Assembly: GCA_045628865.1 (NCBI GenBank)
Contig: JAZQQB010000096.1
Span: 1-15,110 of the forward strand
DNA: 15,110 nucleotides
Direction of reading: 5' to 3'
DNA from: JAZQQB01 sp045628865
GTDB taxonomy: Bacteria; Bacillota; Clostridia; Lachnospirales; Lachnospiraceae
The notes below the pieces were generated by a model. The model searched no databases, was not told the origin of the DNA, and was given only the letters and a program-made list of their open reading frames with translations. Positions 5,631 to 13,034 of this stretch are shown in pieces. Positions within the stretch are counted from its first letter, which is position 1; each line of letters opens with the position of its first letter. A program made the position numbers and the translations under genes.

Positions 5631-6176
5631 ATGAAAATACTTTTAATCAATTGCAGTCCCGTAAGAAATGGTGCAACAGCCGAAATCGTGAATATCGTAA
5701 AAGAATTTGTAAGTTCCAGTAATGAAGTAAGAAGCATCTGTATCGATGATTACAAGATCATGCTCTGTAAAGGCTGTAGAAGCTGTCATACCACTGCCAA
5801 ATGCTTTCAGGATGATGATGTAACCGCTTTAATGGAGCAATATGAATGGGCAGATCGGATCGTGTCGGTTTCCCCATCCTATTGGGCAGATATTCCAGGA
5901 CAATTTAAAGTGTTCATCGATCGATGCACCCCTTGGTGTAATACCCACGAACCACATGCCAGACTATCCAGTGGCAAAAAAGGCTACACCATTGCCCTAA
6001 GAACCGGCCCAAGCATGCCTGAATGCGAACGAATCATCAGCAGTATCGAACACTTCCATGGACATTTAGAAATCGAATCCTGTGGCAAATTAGGGCTATG
6101 TTCCATTGAATATAAAGAAGATGTCCTACCAAGAAAGGATGAGATCAAGGCATTTTGCAGTACGATCCTGCAATAG
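5631..6176 (+). CDS. Flavodoxin-like NAD(P)H-dependent oxidoreductase
   Basis: This is an FMN-binding flavodoxin-fold protein of the iron-sulfur flavoprotein/WrbA-like type (181 aa). MKILLINCSPVRNGATAEIV (1-20) is the first beta strand and the FMN phosphate loop. C46, C49, C52 and C58 in the pattern CKGCRSCHTTAKCFQDDD match the Cys-rich segment of the family, and SPSYWADIPGQFKVFIDR (81-98) is the next flavin-contact block. An ATG at 5619 overlaps the upstream stop, but GGAGG at 5621-5625 lies inside that reading and is 5 nt before ATG 5631, which I choose. It probably reduces quinones or other small molecules; the substrate is unknown. Its placement suggests an operon with the S66 peptidase, perhaps for detoxification. 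Confidence 0.88.
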   Translation: MKILLINCSPVRNGATAEIVNIVKEFVSSSNEVRSICIDDYKIMLCKGCRSCHTTAKCFQDDDVTALMEQYEWADRIVSVSPSYWADIPGQFKVFIDRCTPWCNTHEPHARLSSGKKGYTIALRTGPSMPECERIISSIEHFHGHLEIESCGKLGLCSIEYKEDVLPRKDEIKAFCSTILQ

Positions 6177-6253
6177 ATCCGAAAAACAGCACAAGCGATA
6201 CCAGCATAACTTTGGCATCGCTTGCGACAACTTCCTCAATCATTGCCGGCGGA

Positions 6254-6376
6254 TCAATAGCAAACCGCCAGCATGATATGATACTGATCAAGCATTGTAT
6301 CAAGGATCTGTTTATCCGTATAACCATCTGGCACCTCAAATACTGATACCGTGTTGGAATAACCATTTTTTCCATT
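6254..6376 (-). pseudogene. Fragment of a class V aminotransferase-like gene
   Basis: On the minus strand one frame reads GYSNTVSVFEVPDGYTDKQI and continues LDTMLDQYHIMLA before a shift and TGA (6254-6256). SNTVSVFEVP...ILDTM...YHIMLA resembles the C-terminal domain of PucG/alanine-glyoxylate aminotransferase-like PLP enzymes, where the sequence continues AG and a conserved RIGHMG. Both are missing. Upstream coding sequence is cut off by the TCCGCGA/TCGCGGA palindrome at 6376-6404. Bases 6180-6253 still look codon-like in another minus frame (IDPPAMIEEVVASDAKVML) but I cannot assign them. The fragment lies between converging operons. The identification rests on motif memory only. Confidence 0.45.
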
Positions 6377-6404
6377 CCGCGAGGTGCGATCGATCCATCG
6401 CGGA
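6376..6404. repeat. Palindromic repeat, second copy
   Basis: TCCGCGAGGTGCGATC at 6376-6391 is shared with 631-646, and CATCGCGGA at 6396-6404 with 647-655. This copy has four extra loop bases (GATC) and lacks the 18-bp outer stem of the first. The sharing marks it as an interspersed palindromic element. Confidence 0.7.
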
Positions 6405-6406
6405 GC

Positions 6407-6449
6407 TTTTGTTTGATAGGAAATTCGAGGAATTTCCTATCAAACAAAA
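6407..6449. repeat. Perfect 20-bp palindrome
   Basis: TTTTGTTTGATAGGAAATTC (6407-6426) is followed by loop GAG and its exact complement (6430-6449). It is the middle of three adjoining hairpins (6376-6404, 6407-6449, 6452-6470). Confidence 0.8.
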
Positions 6450-6451
6450 AA

Positions 6452-6476
6452 ACGTGGTCATAAACCACGTCTTTTT
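6452..6476. terminator. Bidirectional intrinsic terminator
   Basis: ACGTGGT (6452-6458) and ACCACGT (6464-6470) pair around a 5-nt loop. CTTTTT follows on the plus strand, and a run of seven T on the minus strand. It can end both the peptidase-flavodoxin transcript and the lipoprotein operon coming from the right. Confidence 0.85.
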
Positions 6477-6507
6477 ATCATTTCACTCTATGTAAGCAAT
6501 CGCATTC

Positions 6508-7239
6508 CTAATACTGCAATACAAGATCAAGATTTTCTGGATAATTTGCGATAAATTCAGCCCCAGTATCGTCCAGACCCATTGCACAATCTACCTGTAC
6601 CATAGAAGATCCTTCTAATACATAAGCAATATTTTCTTCCATATCACCTTCTGGTGTATTTCCTCTCCAATAACTATGGAAATGACCATCATTACAAATA
6701 AAACTTGTATAAGTACCTTCTGCAGTACTGGTCTGCTCATACGCTTCTACCAAAGCTACATTTCCATCTACATAAGTATAGATGGAAGTTGTAACCCAGG
6801 CTACATTAACAACAGATAATGTGATCAACTCTGGAATACCATTCCGATCTAAATCTGTAAGTGTATAATAATCAACATGCTCTCCAAACAATGCTTTGCT
6901 CTCTTCAGGTGTTAACGTTAAATCCTCTACTTCTGGACGATCTCCTGTAAGAGCTGGAGCAGCCTCTAATACATCTCGATAAGCCAATAATGCATTAAAA
7001 TCAGAGCTCTCTGAAAGCCCTTCTCCACCATCTTCTACATTTTCTGTATCTGCAGCATTTGTATCTACCACATCAACCGTTCCTTCTGGTACAACTTCAT
7101 TTGCTGTATCCTGTGTACCTGATTCTACTACATTTGTTGTTTTATCAGCTTCCTCTTTTGAAGCTGGTGTTAAACTACAGCCACTTAAAACGGTTGCAAT
7201 TGTCAAACCGCATACTACTAACATTTTTCTTAATTTCAT
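6508..7239 (-). CDS. Secreted lipoprotein, unknown function
   Basis: The 243-aa protein has an N-terminal signal of the lipoprotein type. MKLRKMLVVCGLTIATVLSGC places the lipobox LSGC at residues 18-21, so C21 would be lipidated and the protein held on the outer face of the membrane. Residues 22-85 are an acidic, low-complexity linker. The C-terminal part (from about 90) includes YYTLTDLDRNGIPELITL, a D-x-D-x-N-G-x-x-E motif like the calcium-binding repeats seen in surface and VCBS-like proteins, and a region with HFHSYW. I do not recognise a named family. A decayed paralogue of its C-terminal half lies at 8070. It is probably co-transcribed with the lipoprotein upstream (74-nt gap, no terminator). 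The ribosome binding site is weak (AGAGAAA). Confidence 0.85.
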   Translation of the reverse strand: MKLRKMLVVCGLTIATVLSGCSLTPASKEEADKTTNVVESGTQDTANEVVPEGTVDVVDTNAADTENVEDGGEGLSESSDFNALLAYRDVLEAAPALTGDRPEVEDLTLTPEESKALFGEHVDYYTLTDLDRNGIPELITLSVVNVAWVTTSIYTYVDGNVALVEAYEQTSTAEGTYTSFICNDGHFHSYWRGNTPEGDMEENIAYVLEGSSMVQVDCAMGLDDTGAEFIANYPENLDLVLQY

Positions 7240-7313
7240 ATTCTTTTTCTCTAGTCAAATACAAAGTCAATATCTCATTTGTTACTTCTACATACAAGTT
7301 TCTAAAGCAATGC

Positions 7314-7856
7314 TTATTCCTCGTAAGAATCCACTACAAAATCATATTCCATACCATTCACTTTGATCATGTAGTAACCATTTCCGATCACTTCATCACT
7401 TGCAATAGAAACTTCCACATCCATTCCTTCGCCTGAAGCAACTGTAGCACCTGTAGTAGTTACATTATCAAGCTGTTCCCACTCTCCATTTTCATTCTGG
7501 ATTGAAAGAACTCCATCAAAACCAAAGCTGTATTCGTCTGTACTGTGATTTTCAACATAAAATGTTAACGCACCTAATCCATTACCGCCAACATGAACTC
7601 TATCTAATTCAGCGATATATAAATCATCTTCGTATGTAGATAAATCCAATGACTCTTCTACTGTATCTGCTACAAGAACCTCATCCTCAGAAACTTCAAC
7701 CACTGCCTGGCTAGCTTCCTGTACTTCAACACTTGCTGTTGTTTCTACTACTGACACTGATGGCTGTGAAACAGATTCTTTTTCAGACGTTCCACATGCA
7801 GCAAAAGCTATCATCATAGCTACTGTCATCATTGTTACCAATACTTTCTTTTTCAT
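7314..7856 (-). CDS. Secreted lipoprotein with a beta-rich C-terminal domain
   Basis: The 180-aa protein has MKKKVLVTMMTVAMMIAFAAC with lipobox FAAC (18-21), so C21 is the predicted lipid anchor. An acidic Ser/Val/Glu-rich linker runs to about residue 75. The rest alternates like a small immunoglobulin-like domain (LGALTFYVENHSTDEYSFGF, then a segment ending YYMIKVNGMEYDFVVDSYEE), comparable to DUF4352/FxLYD-type extracellular domains; that comparison is inference. AGGAG (7863-7867) is 6 nt before ATG 7856. A promoter lies at 7990-8018. It is the first gene of a two-lipoprotein operon. Function is unknown. Confidence 0.87.
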   Translation of the reverse strand: MKKKVLVTMMTVAMMIAFAACGTSEKESVSQPSVSVVETTASVEVQEASQAVVEVSEDEVLVADTVEESLDLSTYEDDLYIAELDRVHVGGNGLGALTFYVENHSTDEYSFGFDGVLSIQNENGEWEQLDNVTTTGATVASGEGMDVEVSIASDEVIGNGYYMIKVNGMEYDFVVDSYEE

Positions 7857-7989
7857 TCATTTCTCCTTTCATGATCAAAAAAAATATGTAAGTCATTTTT
7901 GATCACACTGTGCTTTCTTCCCAAAAAGCAATTAACAAGTACCTTATATTTTTCAAAAAGTCACACTCATCTCACGCGACCTGCGATTT

Positions 7990-8018
7990 AGTATACTCAT
8001 TTTTTTCTGATGTCACAA
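7990..8018 (-). promoter_or_regulatory. Promoter of the lipoprotein operon
   Basis: On the minus strand, -35 TTGTGA (8013-8018) and -10 TATACT (7990-7995) are separated by 17 bp. The leader of about 125 nt to the start codon has no obvious riboswitch fold. Confidence 0.6.
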
Positions 8019-8069
8019 GTTCCATTTTGACAGAATTTTATAAGGTGACACCTGATTTTATATATAATT

Positions 8070-8355
8070 TTACTTACATTTAACGAAAATAGCGTCGCTA
8101 TTTTCTGGAATATTAAAAGTAAACTCAGTACCAATATCAAAACGACCTGCTGGACACTCAACTTGAACTAAAGAAGATCCCACTAATTCATAAGGAGTGT
8201 TTTCTTCCATTTCACTTTCTGGGATATCTTCACCCCAGTAACTATGAAGATGATTATTTCCACAAATATAGCATGTGTATAAGCCTCCAACTGTACTGTT
8301 TTGATCTAGTGTTTCATACAATACTACATTTCCACTTATTTGCTCAAATCTAAGA
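8070..8355 (-). pseudogene. Decayed paralogue of the 6508-7239 lipoprotein
   Basis: The minus-strand reading VLRFEQISGNVVLYETLDQN continues with GLYTCYICGNNHLHSYWGED and SEMEENTPYELVGSSLVQVE. It aligns over about 90 residues with the C-terminus of the lipoprotein at 6508 (SIYTYVDGNVALVEAYEQTS, TYTSFICNDGHFHSYWRGNT, DMEENIAYVLEGSSMVQVDC). The signal peptide, linker and DRNG region are missing. The open frame continues upstream only into a 16-bp palindrome at 8396-8438. An internal ATG at 8321 would give 83 residues, but there is no ribosome binding site or signal peptide. It is best read as a truncated duplicate. Confidence 0.75.
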
Positions 8356-8395
8356 ACGCCTCCTCTTTTAGCAACGGCATGGGGTTCCCTACTGA

Positions 8396-8438
8396 AATGA
8401 ATAGGACAGGTCCCCTTGGAAAACCTGTCCTATTCATT
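8396..8438. repeat. Perfect 16-bp palindrome
   Basis: AATGAATAGGACAGGT (8396-8411) and its exact complement (8423-8438) enclose an 11-nt loop. It sits between the lipoprotein remnant and the end of the 8503-8934 gene. It could serve as a terminator stem for that gene, but no T-run follows. It also marks where homology to the lipoprotein stops. Confidence 0.75.
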
Positions 8439-8502
8439 CTATCAATAATATTCATTTTCAAGTCAATTATGTACCGTAGTACAATTCTCATTCAGCTTTC
8501 AT

Positions 8503-8934
8503 CTAAGAAGCAGCTGAAACTTCATTTGCAGAATCAACATCGTCGATTGTCGCTTTTCCACTCTCAGCGTCCTTGACTCCGTTAGCCTTAGTCTCTTTCA
8601 TCTCATTCACACCGTCTGAAGAAACAGTCTTTGCTTCTGTTTTTTCAGAAATCCCCTTTGAATGAATGACAAAAAGAGCAACTAATACTACTGTCAAAAG
8701 AGCAAAGCTCACGATTGTCAACATCGATTTGCTAACAAGATTCTCCAAATAAACCATGTAATCCGGTGATGAAGGATCTTTAAATCCAATCTTCATTAAT
8801 TGTCCAGATCCACTCTTAATTCTACTAAGCTCTGACACACAAAGAGTTCGAAAAACCACTAAGCATACAGTAATCACACCTGTAATAATGCCACCTATTA
8901 GCATACCCACCGGTTTTTTCTTGTTGTTATCCAT
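8503..8934 (-). CDS. Small two-helix membrane protein, unknown function
   Basis: The 143-aa protein is predicted to start with MDNNKKKPVG. GGAGG is 7-8 nt upstream of ATG 8934, whereas the longer in-frame start at 8997 has no such site and overlaps the promoter. There are two membrane segments: VGMLIGGIITGVITVCLVVF (9-28) and SMLTIVSFALLTVVLVALFV (about 69-88). The loop between them (about 40 residues) and the acidic, Lys/Glu-rich C-terminal tail are hydrophilic. No catalytic motif or known family is visible. Its neighbours are surface proteins, and it has its own promoter with repeats upstream. Confidence 0.75.
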   Translation of the reverse strand: MDNNKKKPVGMLIGGIITGVITVCLVVFRTLCVSELSRIKSGSGQLMKIGFKDPSSPDYMVYLENLVSKSMLTIVSFALLTVVLVALFVIHSKGISEKTEAKTVSSDGVNEMKETKANGVKDAESGKATIDDVDSANEVSAAS

Positions 8935-8987
8935 ATATCGTCCTCCATGATAAACTTTTTTCACCCTTTTAGTTTCCAACCCAAAGG

Positions 8988-9016
8988 ATAATATCACGAA
9001 TTCGATAACAAGTAAA
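8988..9016 (-). promoter_or_regulatory. Promoter of the small membrane protein gene
   Basis: On the minus strand, -35 TTTACT (9011-9016) and -10 TATTAT (8988-8993) have a 17-bp spacer. Two or three GTTCAC-type direct repeats lie immediately upstream. Confidence 0.55.
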
Positions 9017-9031
9017 GAAAAAAACGAGCGA

Positions 9032-9060
9032 GTTCACGTTATGTTCACAATTATGTTACC
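9032..9060. promoter_or_regulatory. Direct repeats, possible response-regulator box
   Basis: On the plus strand, GTTCAC occurs at 9032 and 9043 and a related GTTACC at 9055. The starts are 11 and 12 bp apart, one helical turn. They sit about 15 bp upstream of the minus-strand -35. OmpR/PhoB-family regulators bind direct repeats with this spacing, but no regulator gene is in the window. Confidence 0.4.
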
Positions 9061-9090
9061 CGCATTTGTTTCGAAACCCTAGTATTTTCG

Positions 9091-9903
9091 CTAGTTTGAG
9101 AAGGATTGTACAAAATAAAATCCATCAGCCCCTTGCGCATACCCAATACCGATTTTGGTCACATTTGAACTTAATATATTAGCACGATGTCCCTCACTGC
9201 CCATCCACAACGCAACCACATCCTCTGAAGAGACAGAACTCCATGCAAGATTTTCAGCACAAAATGAATAATTTACCCCATAAAGATCCATTGCTGTATA
9301 CCATGCACTTCCATCTGGTCTGGTATGGCTAATACTGGTGATAGAAGCGCATTCTGAAGCTCTAAACTGGGCAACTTTACATAAATTTCCATCCAAAGAA
9401 AGTGCTGATAATCCACATGCGGCTCTCTCAGCATTGGTTTTTGCTAAAATATCATCTATTACAGAATTACTAACAGGAGAAACAACTGGTTGTTTCTGTT
9501 CCTCCACGATTTCCTGTTCAGTCTCTAGTACTTCTGTCTCTTCTGCTTCATGGATTTCTTCAGCATCTTCAATCTCTTCCTCTTCCTGAAGCATGCCTTC
9601 AATCCAATCATTATAATAGTCTTGATTTGATCTGACATCGTCATATAACAAAGTATCCTCGGTAATCAAATCACGTTCCAGCATCTGTCTTTTCACAGTT
9701 CCTAATTCATCCACAGATTCCGTCAAATACACAGGATGCATCCACGATTCTGTTTCAACCAAACATTCGTAGCTCATATCTTTACATTCAAAAAACTTTT
9801 CACAATAATCATTCAATTGAAATCTGGAAGTCGCTGAAATTTCTAGCAATGATACTCCTGTCACCAACATGCATAAACCAAAAATTGCTTTTCTTTTCTG
9901 CAT
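9091..9903 (-). CDS. Secreted CAP-domain (SCP/PR1-like) protein
   Basis: The 270-aa protein has a signal peptide or N-terminal anchor (KRKAIFGLCMLVTGVSLLEI, 3-22). A unique N-terminal region (25-100) has C34, C40 and C47. A Glu-rich linker follows (about 105-136), then a CAP domain (150-270). CAP signature residues are H193 (SHTRPDG), E217 (CAENLAW), E237 and H239 (GSEGHRANIL), and IGIGYAQGADGFYFVQSF closes the fold. Bacterial CAP proteins like B. subtilis YkwD are extracytoplasmic and their biochemical role is mostly unknown. GAGGG precedes ATG 9903 by about 6-7 nt. It has an upstream gap of over 270 bp with palindromic operator-like sequence, so it is probably a single-gene unit. Confidence 0.92.
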   Translation of the reverse strand: MQKRKAIFGLCMLVTGVSLLEISATSRFQLNDYCEKFFECKDMSYECLVETESWMHPVYLTESVDELGTVKRQMLERDLITEDTLLYDDVRSNQDYYNDWIEGMLQEEEEIEDAEEIHEAEETEVLETEQEIVEEQKQPVVSPVSNSVIDDILAKTNAERAACGLSALSLDGNLCKVAQFRASECASITSISHTRPDGSAWYTAMDLYGVNYSFCAENLAWSSVSSEDVVALWMGSEGHRANILSSNVTKIGIGYAQGADGFYFVQSFSN

Positions 9904-9977
9904 TTATATCCCTCGCGTGTTCATGTAACAACAAACATTTTACAATTCGACCAATCAAAAAGTTGTTGTTATTCAAT

Positions 9978-10002
9978 TTTACATTCCCTTTGTAAATTTA
10001 CA
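9978..10002. promoter_or_regulatory. Overlapping dyads, operator-like
   Basis: TTTACA (9978-9983), TGTAAA (9991-9996) and TTTACA (9997-10002) form TTTACA-N7-TGTAAA and a perfect 12-bp palindrome TGTAAATTTACA (9991-10002). They lie about 75-100 bp upstream of the CAP gene start. They look like a repressor site. No convincing promoter was found close by. Confidence 0.4.
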
Positions 10003-10130
10003 CAAAACTTCAACCCAGTTCCCAAATACTACAAATTTATTGCAGAATTATTATACGATATTTCATAATGCAGTGCAATAAAAAAACGCTAACATTCTGA
10101 AAATGGCGCATTTTGCACAAGTTGTAGTAT

Positions 10131-10162
10131 AAAAATCCGTATTTCATTCATCAAAATACAGA
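10131..10162 (-). terminator. Intrinsic terminator of the four-gene operon
   Basis: On the minus strand TCTGTATTT pairs with AAATACGGA (nine pairs, one G-T) around a 9-nt loop, then TTTTT. It begins 14 nt after the hydrolase stop codon. Confidence 0.8.
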
Positions 10163-10175
10163 CAGTTGTTACTTT

Positions 10176-10913
10176 TTATTTACGGATATATTTCAAAATT
10201 TCGTTACTCGTAATCCCCCACTGTTCTTCTTTTGTAACAACCGCTTTTCCATCTCCATTTTGGAATCCATAATCAGCAAATTGACCATGATTGCCACCCT
10301 CAATACAGAATTCTGTATAATCTGATGGCATATATTTCTTCCCTGCTTCATAATGTTCCATGCTTAATACATGATCCTCACTACCATAAATGGACAACAC
10401 GCTAAAATGATCTGACTTTAAATTTTTTGTCGGATATGCAGCCAGAAGAATCAATCCTTTATAGTCATCCAAGTGTTTTGACACATAATTGGCAGCCATT
10501 GCTCCGCCAAGAGAATGACCTGCCATATACCAATTTTGATAATCATAAACCTCTCTATAGGAAATGGCACGATTGTACCCAAACATAGCTAATCGAAATG
10601 GCATTTCAACAATAAACACATCTACGCCACCTTCCGCAACCTGAAACCAAACTGGCATATATGCTGTATGTTCCACCTTAGCTCCCGGATAAAAAATCAC
10701 TGCATCTGATTCTCCAGGTCCATCCAGCCAGATTCCCATCTTGGTATTCTTTACCTGAACAAGATCATTTCCATGCAATAATTCTTTCGCTGTATCCTGT
10801 GCCTTGTAATAAATACTAACATACACGCCAAAAGCTGCCACTAGAACCACTAGAATACTGCAAAACCATAGAAAGACCTTTTTACTCGTTTTCATCCTCT
10901 TCTTTTCTTCCAT
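10176..10913 (-). CDS. Membrane-anchored alpha/beta hydrolase
   Basis: This is a serine hydrolase of the alpha/beta fold (245 aa). One N-terminal membrane segment (VFLWFCSILVVLVAAFGVYV, 13-32) would place the catalytic domain outside. YPGAKVEHTAYMPV (75-88) and FIVEMPFRLAMF (100-111) match the Abhydrolase_5-type oxyanion and strand regions. The triad is S134 in GHSLGG, D180 in YGSEDH and H209 in GGNHGQF. AAGGAG lies 6 nt before ATG 10913, and the gene overlaps the upstream radical SAM gene by 32 nt, so it is translationally coupled and last in the operon. The substrate is unknown; lipid or ester hydrolysis at the membrane surface is plausible. Confidence 0.9.
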   Translation of the reverse strand: MEEKKRMKTSKKVFLWFCSILVVLVAAFGVYVSIYYKAQDTAKELLHGNDLVQVKNTKMGIWLDGPGESDAVIFYPGAKVEHTAYMPVWFQVAEGGVDVFIVEMPFRLAMFGYNRAISYREVYDYQNWYMAGHSLGGAMAANYVSKHLDDYKGLILLAAYPTKNLKSDHFSVLSIYGSEDHVLSMEHYEAGKKYMPSDYTEFCIEGGNHGQFADYGFQNGDGKAVVTKEEQWGITSNEILKYIRK

Positions 10914-11826
10914 GTCGAACTCCTTCTAAATTAAACTGTGGTACAAAGCTTTCCTTTGCCGTTTCCCCCTCCTGCATAAAACCATTGCTGATTCCTATTT
11001 CAAACGCATAATTAAGCCATTTCTCATACTCACGTTTTGTCACTTTCCTTGCAATTTCAGGATAGTTTTCATGAACATAAGAAAATGGTGTGTATTGATT
11101 CATCATAGATATAAAAATCTGATCACCGAAGGTATCATACAAGTAAGAAATCACCGCTTTTGCCTCTTTTACATGTCCTGGTAACAGCAGATGCCTTACA
11201 ATCACCCCTTTTTTGACCAGCTCTCGTTCATTAAATTCCACCGGTCCTGTTTGTGCTACCATTTCCTCAATCGCAAGGGACGCATAGGAAAAATAATCCC
11301 GTGCCTTGGAGTATTTTTGCGACAATTCAGAAGATATGTATTTACAGTCCGGCAAATATACATCAATCAAGCCTGATAACATCCTTAAACTCTCTACAAG
11401 TTCATATCCGCTTGTATTATAAACAAAAGGAATAGAAAGCCCCTTTTCTCGTGCAAGCAAAATACCATCACGAATCTGCAAAATGTAGTGGGTTGGTGTT
11501 ACAAGATTGATATTATTAGCACCCTGTTTTTCAAGATCAAGAAAAATTTCTGCCAGCTCTTTGACTGTGATTTCTTCTCCAAATCCCTCTTTTGCAATTT
11601 CTCTGTTCTGGCAAAAAACACATCCTACATTACATCCAGAGAAAAAAACAGCTCCGGAGCCCTCTTCTCCTGATATACACGGTTCCTCCCAGAAATGAAG
11701 TGCTGCCCGGGCTATTTTAATCTTGTTGGACTGACCACAAAATCCTTTTTCTCCCTTATTTCTATTTACTTTACATTTTCTTGGACACAGTTCACAGCTG
11801 TCCAGTTCCTTATAGATTGTATCCAT
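10882..11826 (-). CDS. Radical SAM protein, PflA/PflX-like (COG1313 type)
   Basis: The 314-aa radical SAM enzyme has C65, C69 and C72 in GCNVGCVFCQN, which bind the 4Fe-4S cluster that cleaves S-adenosylmethionine. An N-terminal cysteine set (C11, C14, C18, C30 in CELCPRKCKVNR...GFCG) matches the uncharacterised PflX-like subfamily rather than true pyruvate formate-lyase activase. VYNTSGYE (134-141) and YLPDCKY (157-163) are family blocks. No glycyl-radical enzyme is present in the window, so its target is unknown. An in-frame TAA lies just upstream of ATG 11826, fixing the start, though the ribosome binding site is weak (AAAGGA about 16 nt upstream). It overlaps the hydrolase gene by 32 nt. 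Confidence 0.9.
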   Translation of the reverse strand: MDTIYKELDSCELCPRKCKVNRNKGEKGFCGQSNKIKIARAALHFWEEPCISGEEGSGAVFFSGCNVGCVFCQNREIAKEGFGEEITVKELAEIFLDLEKQGANNINLVTPTHYILQIRDGILLAREKGLSIPFVYNTSGYELVESLRMLSGLIDVYLPDCKYISSELSQKYSKARDYFSYASLAIEEMVAQTGPVEFNERELVKKGVIVRHLLLPGHVKEAKAVISYLYDTFGDQIFISMMNQYTPFSYVHENYPEIARKVTKREYEKWLNYAFEIGISNGFMQEGETAKESFVPQFNLEGVRHGRKEEDENE

Positions 11827-11853
11827 TTTTTATTTCATTCAATTCCTTTGTAT

Positions 11854-13002
11854 TCATATTGTCTTTGTCTTCTTAAAACCAGACGTAAATGATGGCATTT
11901 CTATGGTATGAAACACTGGTTCCATCGTTACTCGAATCAATTCCTTCATAATCTCCTGCATCTTTGATTTTGTCTGCGGATCCAATTTTTTTGCAGCATT
12001 CATAACCTGAGAAGCCTTTTTAATTCCTTCTTTATCAAAGGTAAGGTCCCTAAGATTATTGGTTTCACTTGCAGCTGCCACATCAAAAATGGTATTGGTA
12101 AAAATCTTTCTTTCTTCGACGGAAAGTCCGCTAATCCAAGCATTGATACGCTCATCCATATATCTGGTACTTTCAAAAATCTTATCCATGGTTTTGAATT
12201 TTCCATTTTTAATGATCCAGCTATTTAGGTTGTGTTGCATAATCCCTAATGCACTGCTATCCACGACTTTACATTCCTCTTTTTCTCCAAGAAGCATACC
12301 TACCATGGATGATTTTGGAATCACCTTATGCACACGGGAAGCGATTTTATCATATTCCTTTTCCTCTAGCACTTCCTTGCGAAAGCCTGGGCCATCAAAG
12401 TTATAGATACTATCAATGCGATCCTGAATCTCTTTCTCCACACACATAGAGGCATAGGTTGCGAAATTACCTCCTTTGGAATGACCGCAAACATACAGTT
12501 TTCCAGGCTTTTTCTGCCCCACTGCCTGTAAATATTCCAACGCTCTCACCTGGCCTGGAACCTTTTCCCAAAAGGATAGGTTAAAATCTTCCTTCCAACT
12601 AACAAAATATTCATCTGTCCCACGATAAACTACAATATATGTCTTTGGATCGACCTCCACCGTAAGGGCGGAAAATTGCATTTGCAATGCATCATCCACT
12701 CTATCTTCATAGTAATAATACTTCAAGCCCTCATAACGCTTACTTAAGAGCATTGCATCATACAACGCTTCATTTTCCGGTCTGTATTTCTGATCAACAA
12801 ACAACCTTTCTCGATCTGCTCGTTTATTGATTTCCCACAAAGTCATACCTCTGTCAAATTCCTCATCAATAGAAGGAATTATTCCATCAAATTTGATATA
12901 GGCCAACTGACATAATACCAGAAAATCAACCTCAGACAAAGGACATTTTGAAAAAGAAATTTTCTGATATTCCAATACATAATCCACCAAATGATTCTTC
13001 AT
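11854..13002 (-). CDS. Mbeg1-like (DUF2974) hydrolase-fold protein
   Basis: The 382-aa protein matches the Mbeg1-like/DUF2974 family, lipase-like proteins of Firmicutes. The core is YIVVYRGTDEYFVSWKEDFN (about 122-141) and LYVCGHSKGGNFATYAS (about 169-185), where the serine of GHSKGG is the predicted nucleophile. YNFDGPGF follows, as in the family. There is no signal peptide or membrane segment, so it is probably cytoplasmic. A TTG at 13008 is in frame, but GAGAGG (13011-13016) is only 2 nt from it and 8 nt from ATG 13002, which I choose. It lies 32 nt after the DUF3810 gene and 27 nt before the radical SAM gene, inside the operon. The substrate is unknown. Confidence 0.88.
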   Translation of the reverse strand: MKNHLVDYVLEYQKISFSKCPLSEVDFLVLCQLAYIKFDGIIPSIDEEFDRGMTLWEINKRADRERLFVDQKYRPENEALYDAMLLSKRYEGLKYYYYEDRVDDALQMQFSALTVEVDPKTYIVVYRGTDEYFVSWKEDFNLSFWEKVPGQVRALEYLQAVGQKKPGKLYVCGHSKGGNFATYASMCVEKEIQDRIDSIYNFDGPGFRKEVLEEKEYDKIASRVHKVIPKSSMVGMLLGEKEECKVVDSSALGIMQHNLNSWIIKNGKFKTMDKIFESTRYMDERINAWISGLSVEERKIFTNTIFDVAAASETNNLRDLTFDKEGIKKASQVMNAAKKLDPQTKSKMQEIMKELIRVTMEPVFHTIEMPSFTSGFKKTKTI

Positions 13003-13034
13003 AAGCAATTCCTCTCTTTCAGTTCACCCTTAAA

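Noticed and set aside
6145..6468. 107-residue minus-strand protein downstream of the flavodoxin-like gene
   Set aside because: It runs through a terminator and two palindromes and overlaps the end of the flavodoxin-like gene. The coding-like signal belongs to gene remnants in different frames.
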